Shown: positions 55,701 to 64,000 of the stretch, one piece after another
Numbering within the stretch: position 1 is the stretch's first letter
How the letters are laid out: every line of letters starts with the position of its first letter
Assembly: GCF_001659605.2 (NCBI RefSeq)
Contig: NC_035162.2
Location: 29,330,153 to 29,394,152 of the forward strand
From: Manihot esculenta
Taxonomy: Eukaryota > Streptophyta > Magnoliopsida > Malpighiales > Euphorbiaceae
Length of the DNA: 64,000 nt
Reading direction: 5' to 3'
Notes under the pieces: model-generated
The model's database searches: none
What the model saw: only the letters and a program-made list of their open reading frames with translations
Told to the model about the DNA's origin: nothing
Program-made: the position numbers and the translations under genes

Positions 55701-57633
55701 TCTACCTGTTAGTAATGAGGATTTCACAGTGTTCTGTGATGCATCTCGAATCGGATTGGGCTGTGTTTTGATGCAGAGTGATAGGGTGATAGCTTATGCT
55801 TCTAGACAGTTGAAGAAGCATGAGGTGAATTACCCTACCCATGACTTAGAGATGGCAGCAGTTATCTTTGCACTTAAGATGTGGCGGCATTACCTCTACG
55901 GGGTTAAATGCGAGATCTTCACTGATCACAAGAGTTTATAGTACATCTTGAGTCAGAGAGAGCTGAATTTGAGGCAGAGAAGATGGGTAGAATTGCTCAG
56001 TGATTATGATTGTACACTTCAGTATCATCCGGGTAAGGCGAATATTGTGGCAGACGCCCTAAGCCGGAAGTCACTAGGCAGTTTATCCCATATAGCAGCA
56101 GAACGGAGACCAGTCGTGATGGAGCTTTACAAGCTCTTAGAAGAGGGGTTACAGCTAGAGGTGTCTGGTACAGGTGCGTTGATAGCACAGATGAGAGTGA
56201 CACCTGTGTTTCTGGAGCAGATAGCTCAGAGACAGCACGAGGACCCAGAGTTGATGAAAATTGCCAGGACTGTTCAGTCAGGCAACAGTGCAGAATTCCG
56301 ATTTGACAGCAAAGGGATCCTCCGTTATGGGAGTCGACTTTGTGTACCAGATCGTGGCAATGTGAAGGAAGACATTATGAGGGAAGCTCATAATGCGAAA
56401 TATAGTGTTCACCCAGGAGCCACCAAGATGTATCAGGATCTAAAGAAGGTCTATTGGTGGCCAGCCATGAAGAAAGACGTGGCGCAGTTTGTGACAGCCT
56501 GTGAGGTTTGCCAGAGGGTGAAACTAGAGCATCAGAAACCAGCCGGAATGCTTAAACCACTGCCGATTCCAGAATGGAAATGGGAGAACATCACTATGGA
56601 TTTTGTTGTGGGTTTACCAGCAGCGTCCAACAGGATAGACTCTATATGGGTGATTGTGGACAGACTCACGAAATCTGCTCATTTTCTTCCAGTGCGGAGT
56701 AACTATTCTGTGGATAAATTGGCACAGATCTATCTGGATGAGATAGTGAGACTACATGGAGTTCCAGTGTCTATAGTTTCAGACAGAGGACCTCAATTTA
56801 CCTCGAGATTTTGGCGAAGTCTGCAGAGTGCGATGGGCACGAGATTGGAATTTAGCACTGCTTTCCACCCACAGACTGATGGACAGTCAGAGAGGACCAT
56901 CTAGACCATAGAAGATATGCTTCGACTGTGTGTGTTAGACTTTGGCGGTTCTTGGAGGCAGCATCTACCTTTGGTGGAGTTTGCCTACAATAACAGCCAT
57001 CATGCTAGCATAGGGATGGCTCCTTATGAAGCTTTGTATGGGAGGAAGTGCAGATCCCCTATGTGTTGGGAAGAGATCGGAGAGAAGGCTCTTGCAGGGC
57101 CAGAGTTAGTAGAGATTACCCGTAGAGTGGTGCCCATGATCAGAGAGAGAATCAGAACAGCTCAGAGCAGACAGAAAAGTTATGCAGACGTTCGCAGAAA
57201 GCAGTTAGAGTTCCAGGAGGGTAATTGGGTATTGCTAAAAGTGTCTCCAATGAAAGGAGTGGTTCGTTTTGGGAAAAAGGGTAAGTTAGCTCCACGATAC
57301 ATTGGACCCTTTGAGATTTTGCAGAGGATCGGGAATGTGTCATATAAATTAGATTTACCTGCTTCTATGGAGAGAATTCACCCGGTATTTCATGTTTCTA
57401 TGCTCCGGCAGTTTGTGTCAGATCCGAATCAGGTTTTGAGTGAGCCTGAGGTGGAGATTCTTACAGATCTCACCTATATAGAGCAGCCAGTATGGATTCT
57501 GGACACACACATCAGACAGCTAAGGAACAAGGAGATTCCGATGGTGAAAGTGCTGTGGAACCACCATAATCTAGAAGAATGTACATGGGAGACGCGGGAG
57601 TCGATGCTTCAGCAGTATCCATATTTGTTTTGA
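52723..57633 (+). pseudogene. gag-pol: T5 Gag-Pol polyprotein with four in-frame stops
   Basis: A single phase from ATG 52723 ([12 protein letters not shown]) to TGA 57631-57633, with stops at TGA 53299, TGA 54742, TAG 55939 and TAG 56902 and no frameshift. Domains: gag core about 53270-53760, zinc knuckle CFRCGQEGHIARDCP about 53979-54023, protease MDPGASHSF about 54286, RT FIDDILV about 55291, RNase H CDAS about 55735, integrase zinc part about 56410-56515, catalytic [15 protein letters not shown] and GQSERT about 56595, 56780 and 56880, chromodomain about 57470-57630. Against paralogs in this window, the last three stops are C-to-T changes (CGA to TGA, CAG to TAG twice). Structure otherwise complete. 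Confidence 0.93.
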
Positions 57634-57674
57634 AGTTAGTTTTCCTCCTTTTATGTGTTTATTTGTTCGTTTAG

Positions 57675-57711
57675 GACCATTCGAGGACGAATGTTCTTAA
57701 GGGGGGGAGAA
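57675..57711 (+). other. T5 hairpin and polypurine tract
   Basis: Hairpin 57675-57696 with arms GACCATTCG and CGAATGTTC (one mismatch) and loop AGGA, two bases, then AAGGGGGGGAGAA (57699-57711). Confidence 0.88.
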
Positions 57712-59952
57712 TGTAATACCCGGCTAGAGTCCGGCATCGGAATTCTACTTTCCGATGGAGTTTCGGATGTCGGACGTCTCTAGAAGGGTTAGATTTATGT
57801 TTTTCTAAAATGTTCATTAAGTTTTAAGCTTAAGGAAATGAGTTTTTGAGTGAAATGAACCAAGGCAGAAAAGCCAGGTTCGGCCGCCGAAGTTGAGGTT
57901 CGGCCGCCGAACATGCATGGCTTTCGGTTTCACGTTTGGCCGCCGAAGGTGGTCTGGCCAGCCACCTATAAATGGCCCTCAGTCGGTTGAAGCGGTCAGA
58001 ACACCGTTTCTTTTGTCTTCTGAGGTGAAACTCTGTCCTTTGTGAGTATTTCTTCATGTTTTCATTAAATCATGCAAAGATTTGATTAGTTTTCATGGTT
58101 ATTTGAAGGTTTTAAGTTAAAAACTCAAAGTTTTGAAGTTTGGAGAGTTTGAAGGCAAGTTGCTCCAAAACTCCACGTTAGAATCGTTCATCTTCTTGAT
58201 TTCAAAAGGTAAGTAAAGATCCTGAGCTTGTTTTTATGTTTTCTGAAGGTTTTATGGGGTTTATAGAGAGAGTTGCATGAATAGGGTTATTTGTGAGGTT
58301 TTGATGATTTTGTGTATAAAGCTTGTTTCTGAGTTGTTTGTGTTGTGTGTTTGGGGTTTTTAGGTAGTTTTTGACCCCTTTGAGCATATACATGAGTGTA
58401 TGCAAGTGGAGGAAGTGTGGTGTGCAGTTGAAGAGGAGTTGGGTGCATTTGGCGAGAGGCAGGGCAAGTTTCTGCCCTGCTGATGAACTCAGGTTCGGCA
58501 GCCGAAGGTACATTCGGCCGCCGAACCCCTGAGGAGGAAAGAGGAGGTGGCTTCGGCTGCCCAAGCTTGCCCCCGAGCTTTTAGACTTTCGGCTCTGGAG
58601 GGAAGTTCGGCCGCCGAAGGTGCCGTCGAAGGTTAGAGACTTTCGTCTCTGGAGTGCCTTGTGGCCTCCGAAACTTGCCCCCGAAAGGGTTCCGCAGCCG
58701 AAAGTAGAAGTTCGGCTGCTGAAGGTGCTTGAGTTTCGTCTCTGGAGAGGACTTTCGGCCGCCGAACCTGCCGCCGAAAGTGTTCTGTCCAGCTTTCCTT
58801 TGCATGCTTTACATGGTTATTAGAGTGAGTTTAAGGGGATTCTTGGGGAGTTTAATAGAATTGTTCATAAGCTAGTTTGGTCCCTCATTTGAGTCTATCT
58901 GTATAGGTACAGACCAGAGGAACCAGAGAGAGCAGCAGTGAGTACTGCTCCAGAGTTTTCAGAGCCTGCAGAGTCAGTCCCGTGCCAGAGGTGAGTGGAA
59001 CTAATCTTAATGTTTTTAATTGAGACCTACAATGCTTTTATCATCGTTCATGCATCATGAGTATACAGTAGGTTGTTTGCATTAGAATCCACGAATATGC
59101 TACATTGCATAGTTCTTTGTTGATGTGGGTAAATGCTGAATGATCCAATAGTCTCAGACAGGAAGTCCAGGAGCCTTTGACTACGCCCTGGCAGGTATAG
59201 AGAAGTCCAGGAGCCTTTGACTATGCCCTGGCAGGTATAGTAAAGACCAGGAGCCTTTGACTACGCCCTGGCAATGGTAAGTACAAAGGTGTTATATACA
59301 CATATATATATATATGACAGGAAGATCAGGTGCTCGGTTCTACGCCCTGGCACAGAGTTACTGAGACTATGTGGTGACAGGTTTACCTTTGATGTGGATT
59401 GTCTGTATTATGGCGCATTCCATGAGATCATATTTTAATGAGATGTTTTACTGTTCTACTCACTGGGCTATAGAGCTCATCCCACTCCCTTAACCCCAGT
59501 TTTGCAGGTTCAGTGTACAGTATACAGAGGGGATCCACATAGTACAGAAAGAATAAAGAGATGTGTAATAGCTTAGAGTGGACATGTAATAGGAAAGAAA
59601 TGTAATAGTTGTGTATATAGTTAGAACTGTGCTTGACTTAGTGATGTATGTTTTGTACATGATCTGTATATGTATATCTGTTTTACTGTATGTGAAAAAC
59701 CAGGCTTAACAGGTATGAGTTAACCCATCTAGAGCAAGCTCTAGTCAGGGGTACAGAGTACAGAGTACGGAGATAGTGCATGCACAGGTTAAGCCTTGGT
59801 TCAGCAAAGAGTTTTTATTTTCACAGAAAATGTATGATCATGTATGAGTATTACAGGTATACAGAGAGTATAGCAGGCTTGCTACGGGTTCTGGCGGCCT
59901 TAAGCCGACCTGAATCCTAGCGCCGGTGACGGTCCATGTTGGGGTCGTTACA
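57712..59952 (+). repeat. T5 3' LTR
   Basis: 2241 bp ending GTCGTTACA before target duplication TTTTC. TATA at 57966-57975. 40-bp tandem units at 59161-59274. Several words have lost symmetry compared with the 5' copy (for example near 58690-58725). Confidence 0.95.
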
Positions 59953-60090
59953 TTTTCCTTCTAGCTTAAAAACATAAAATACTTTAAAACATTTTATGAA
60001 AACATGGTTTTACCCTTCTAGAGGTCTCCGACACCCGAGATTCCACCGGACGGTAGGAATTCCGATACCGGAGTCTAGCCGGGTATTACA

Positions 60091-60126
60091 TTCTCCCCCC
60101 TTAAGAACATTCGTCCCCGAATGTTC
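60091..60126 (-). other. T6 polypurine tract and hairpin
   Basis: Minus strand: perfect 9-bp hairpin (arms GAACATTCG and CGAATGTTC, loop GGGA; plus-strand 60105-60126), two bases, then AAGGGGGGAGAA at 60091-60102 and the LTR. Confidence 0.9.
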
Positions 60127-60196
60127 CTCAACTAGCACATGCAAAGCATACAACATAACATACATATAAAACACATGAACTCACAAGGAACTAACC

Positions 60197-63100
60197 TTAG
60201 AAAAGATAAGGGTATTGCTGGAGCATGGACTCCCGTGTCTCCCAAGTGCATTCTTCCAAATTGTGGTGGTTCCAAAGGACTTTAACCATCGGGATTTCCT
60301 TGTTCCTCAACTTTTTGATCTGGGTATCTATGATCCGTACTGGCTGCTCAACATAAGTGAGATCTTCTTGGATCTCCACATCAGGCTCACTAAGAACCTT
60401 GCCCGGATCTGACACAAACTTCCTTAACATTGAAACATGGAAAACCGGATGGATTCTCTCCATTGAAGTAGGTAAATTCAGCTTGTACGACACATTCCCA
60501 ATCTTTTGCAAGATTTCAAAGGGTCCGATGTATCGTGGGGCTAGTTTACCTTTTTTTCCAAAGCGAACCACTCCTTTCATAGGAGACACCTTGAGCAATA
60601 CCAGATCCCCCTCTTGGAACTCTACTTGCCTTCTGCGGATGTCTGCATAACTCTTCTGTCTGCTTGCAGCAGTCTTGATCCTCTCTCTGATCACGGGCAC
60701 CACCCTGCTGGTGATCTCAACTAACTCTGGCCCTGCCAAGGCCTTTTCTCCAACCTCTTCCTAGCAAACAAGTGACCTGCACTTCCTTCCATATAAAGCT
60801 TCATATGGAGCCATCCCGATGCTAGCATGATGGCTGTTATTGTAGGCAAACTCCACCAAAGGTAGATGCTGCCTCCAAGAACCGCCAAAGTCCAGCACAC
60901 ACATTCTGAGCATATCCTCTATTGTCTGGATGGTCCTTTCTGATTGTCCGTCCGTCTGTGGATGGAAAGCAGTGCTAAAATCTAACCTGGTACCCATTGC
61001 ATTCTGCAGACTCCGCCAAAACCTGGAGGTGAACTGGGGTCCTCTATCGGACACTATAGAAACAGGAACCCCATGCAGCCTGACGATCTCATCAACATAC
61101 ACCTGCGCCAACTTGTCCATAGAATAACCACTCCTGACAGGGATGAAGTGAGCAGATTTGGTGAGTCTGTCCACAATCACTCATATGGAGTCCAATCTGT
61201 TGGACGCCGCCGGTAACCCCACTACGAAGTCCATAGCTATATTCTCTCATTTCCACTCTGGAATAGGTAGCGGGTTAAGCATCCCAACCGGCTTCTGATG
61301 TTCCAGCTTCACCCTCTGACACACTTCGCAGGCTGACACAAACTGTGCCACTTCTCTCTTCATAGCTGGCCACCAATAAACCTTCTTCAGATCTTGATAC
61401 ATCTTGGTGGCTCCGGGGTGAACATTGTATCTTGCATTATGAGTTTCCCTCATAATGTCTCCTTTTAGCCCTATGTCGTCTGGTACACACAATTGGCTCC
61501 CATAGCTGAGGATCCCCTTACTATCGAATCTGAACTCACTATCTTTGCCTGACTGAACAGTCCTGGCAATCTTCACTAACTCTGGGTCCTCATGCTGTTT
61601 CTGAGCCACCTGCTCCAGAAACACGGGTGCCACTCTCATCTGGGCAACTAAAGCACCTGTACCAGACAACTCCAACTGAAGACCTTCATCAACGAGCTTG
61701 TAAAACTCCTTCACCACTGGTCTCCTCTCCGCCGTGACGTGGGATAGACTGCCTAGTGATTTTCGGCTTAGGGCGTCTGCCACAACATTCGCCTTACCCG
61801 AATGGTACAAAATCTTGCAATCATAATCACTCAGCAGCTCTACCCATCTTCTTTGTCTCAAGTTCAGATCTCTTTGACTCAGGATGTACTGCAGACTCTT
61901 ATGATCTGTGAAGATCTCACATTTAACCCCATAGAGGTAGTGCCTCCACATCTTGAGTGCAAAGATTACTGCTGCCATTTCCAGGTCATGTGTGGGGTAA
62001 TTCAACTCATGCTTCTTCAGCTGTCTAGAAGCATAAGCAATCACCCTTTCATTCTGCATTAGCACACAACCCAATCCCACTCGGGATGCATCACAGAAAA
62101 CTGTGAAATCCTCATTGCTAGCTGGCAAAGCTAACACTGGTGCTGACGTTAATCTCTTCTTAAGCTCTTCAAAACTCTCTTCGCACTGGTCAGTCCACAC
62201 AAACTTCTGATTCTTCCTGGTTAGTCTGGTTAGAGGAGCTGCAATCTTGGAGAAATCCTGGACAAATCTCCTGTAGTAACCTGCCAAACCCAAGAAACTT
62301 CTAATCTCTGTCACTGAAGTGGGTCTAGGCCAGTTAGCCACAGCTTCTACTTTCTTGGGTCCCACCTCTATTCCATTTTCCGACACCACATGCCCCAAGA
62401 ATGAAATGCTCCTCAGCCAGAACTCACACTTGGAGAACTTGGCATACAAGCCGTGTTCCCTCAAGGTCTGCAGAACCAACCTCAGATGATGGGCATGCTC
62501 CTCTGCATTCCTGGAATACACTAAGATATCATCTATGAAGACAATAACAAAGTGATCCAGGTACTGGCTAAACACTATGTTCATGAGATCCATGAATGCT
62601 GCAGGGGCATTGGTTAACCCGAACGGCATCACAAGGAACTCAAAATGCCCATATCTGGTTCTGAAAGCCGTCTTTGGCACATCCTCTTCTCTGATCCTCA
62701 GCTGATGGTACTCGGGCCTCAGATCTATTTTGGAGAAACAACCCGCTCCTGCTAGCTGGTCGAATAGATCATTGATCCTTGGCAGAGGGTACCTATTCTT
62801 GGTAGTGACTTTGTTCAACTGCCTGTAGTCGATACAAAGTCTAAGGGATCCATCCTTCTTTTTCACAAACAAGACTGGAGCACCCCAAGGTGAGGTACTC
62901 GGTCGGATGAAACCCTTGTCTACCAGCTCTTGCAACTGCTCTTTCAATTCCTTCAACTCAGCTGGGGCCATCCTGTAGGGAGGGATAGAGATCGGTCGGG
63001 TTCCAAGCATCAATTCTATGTCGAACTCTATCTCCCTAGCAGGTGGTAAACCTGGTAGCTCGTCTGGGAAGACGTCTAAGAACTCTCTAACCACTGGCAC

Positions 63101-64000
63101 TGAGGCGAGCTCTCTAACCTGACTGCTAAGCTCTGTCACATGAGCCAAATACCCCTGACATCCCTTCCTAAGCAACCTACGAGCCTGAAGAGCTGATATC
63201 AGACCTCTAGGTGTACCCCTCCTGTGTCCCCTGAAGACAACCTTTGACCCATCCTGACCTCTGAACCTGACTACCTTGTCCCTGCAGTCCAAGGTAGCAC
63301 CATGAGTAGATAACCAGTCCATCCCTAGAATGACGTCAAAATCTATCAAGTCTAGAACCACAAGGTCGGCGGAAAGGCATCTTCCCTCAACAAAAACTGG
63401 ACTGCACTGGCAGACTGACTCTGCAACTGATGGATCACACTTGGGTCCACTGACCCAGAGAGGACACTCTAACCCAGAGATCATCGACCCAACCTCTCTA
63501 CGGCTCTCGGAGCAATAAAAGAATGAGAAGCACCAGGGTCCATCAAGGCATACACATATGAACAACCAATGATTAAGTTACCTGCCACCACGGTGTTAGA
63601 TGCATCTGCCTCCTGCTGAGTCATTGTGAAGATCCGTGCTGGAGCTGATGGACCTTCACCTCTGAAACCCGCTGAAGAAGAGGCTGACCCTCTCCCTCTG
63701 CCTCTGCCACTGGCCTGAGTCGTAGCTGGAGCTGCTGGCTGCGCTACACTACCTGAAGCTGTCTGCTGGGACTGAGCCATAGGTACTGTCCTAGGACACT
63801 CCCGAGCCATGTGTCCCTCTTGCCCGCATCTGAAGCAGGCTGCTGTCCCAGCCCGACAAACGCCCTTGTGTGGCCTACCACACTTTGCACAAACTGCATT
63901 ATCCACACCAGAGCTTGAGCCACTCCCTAGTCCCAGACTGGACTTGATCTTGTTCCAGAACATATTCTTCTTCGGCTTCCTAGTGGTATTACCCCACCTT
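60197..64000 (-). pseudogene. gag-pol: T6 Gag-Pol, broken, N terminus outside window
   Basis: Read on the minus strand from the right edge: zinc knuckle CFRCGQEGHMARECP (about 63795-63840), protease MDPGASHSF (about 63515-63545), then a one-base deletion near 63490-63505 relative to T3, RT with FIDDILV (about 62525-62545), RNase [10 protein letters not shown] (about 62075), integrase and chromodomain to the stop at 60197. In-frame stops at plus-strand 61247-61249, 61181-61183 and 60761-60763 all replace Trp codons of the paralogs (TGG to TGA or TAG). The internal start of the long frame at 63565 is not a real start. Confidence 0.9.

Larger units (their letters stand above)
50264..59952 (+). 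mobile_element. T5: complete but broken Tekay/Del-type chromovirus
   Basis: 9689 bp with two 2241-bp LTRs and perfect target duplication TTTTC (50259-50263 and 59953-59957). Primer site and polypurine tract are present. The polyprotein has four in-frame stops. I count by eye about 35-40 differences between the LTRs, roughly 1.7%, so it is clearly older than T3. Confidence 0.95.
48115..60090 (-). repeat. T6 3' LTR, split by T5
   Basis: Pieces 48115-50263 and 59958-60090, about 2.28 kb together, matching the 2292-bp T3 LTR. Minus-strand TATA box CCTATAAAGG at 50051-50060. Words at about 49275-49520 and 50125-50220. Three spaced copies of a unit with CCGGGACGTAGAATGGGTCA lie at about 48739, 48811 and 48847. 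Confidence 0.92.
48115..64000 (-). mobile_element. T6: Tekay/Del-type chromovirus, broken, runs off right edge, host to T5
   Basis: Left border TGTAACGACCCG at 48115 next to copia sequence (CCTAT before it would be the target duplication). The 3' LTR is followed by polypurine tract, pol and gag on the minus strand. T5 with duplication TTTTC splits the LTR. The 5' LTR and gag N terminus are beyond 64000. Confidence 0.92.

Noticed and set aside
52723..57633. Chromoviral polyproteins as an endogenous plant pararetrovirus
   Set aside because: Integrase, chromodomain, LTRs, target duplications and tRNA-Met primer sites identify LTR retrotransposons; no movement or coat protein is present.

Overview
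The window is plant nuclear DNA made entirely of nested LTR retrotransposons. I see no ordinary host gene, tRNA, rRNA or CRISPR array. Evidence for a plant is the pairing of Ty3/gypsy Athila-type elements (primer site matching tRNA-Asp) with Ty3/gypsy chromoviruses of Tekay/Del type (primer site matching initiator tRNA-Met, C-terminal chromodomain), plus a decayed Ty1/copia element. A repeat-rich, probably heterochromatic region of a eudicot is likely. I cannot name the species.

Layout, with labels used below. 1-1036: chromovirus LTR E1 (minus), cut by the window edge. 1037-5005: minus-strand Athila-type remnant H0, interrupted by solo LTRs S1 (1062-2626) and S2 (3324-4931). 5006-12753: Athila element A1 (plus) with 5' LTR, primer site, broken gag-protease and pol, and the start of an env-like ORF; its 3' end is lost. 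12754-35209: chromovirus T2 (plus), 5'-truncated. T2 is interrupted in pol by the complete non-autonomous Athila-type element A2 (13167-20251) and in its 3' LTR by the complete, intact chromovirus T3 (24580-34538, minus). 35210-36245: partial chromovirus LTR L4 (minus). 36246-43472: 5'-truncated chromovirus T4 (plus), whose 3' LTR holds solo LTRs S3 (38934-40916) and S4 (41021-42604). 43473-48114: copia remnant C1 (minus) with solo LTR S5 (45258-46934). 48115-64000: chromovirus T6 (minus), running off the right edge, whose 3' LTR is split by the complete chromovirus T5 (50264-59952, plus).

Eight insertions are bounded by perfect 5-bp target-site duplications readable here: S1 GTGTG, S2 AGCTC, A2 GGGTG, T3 GTAAG, S3 GTAGA, S4 CATGT, S5 TATAT, T5 TTTTC. 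T3 is the only element with an uninterrupted polyprotein (1661 aa), and I found one difference between its two 2292-bp LTRs, so it is very young and the best candidate for an active, autonomous element. T5 has four in-frame stops and LTRs that differ by about 1.7% by eye; T2, T4, T6 and A1 are also broken.

The most unusual signal is at the level of short words. Each family carries its own dyad-symmetric word in many dispersed copies: TTCGGC-G-GCCGAA in chromovirus LTRs, CTGTTTG-CC-CAAACAG in A2, GTGATTTG-CC-CAAATCAC in A1, and AATTTGAA-T-TTCAAATT in the solo-LTR Athila subfamily. In A1 and A2 the words also run through coding sequence, always in the frame that reads Leu-Pro-Lys. Both Ty3/gypsy groups also place a short hairpin, usually with loop AGGA or GGGA, directly before the polypurine tract. 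These look like family-specific cis elements and are the best lead for something undescribed.
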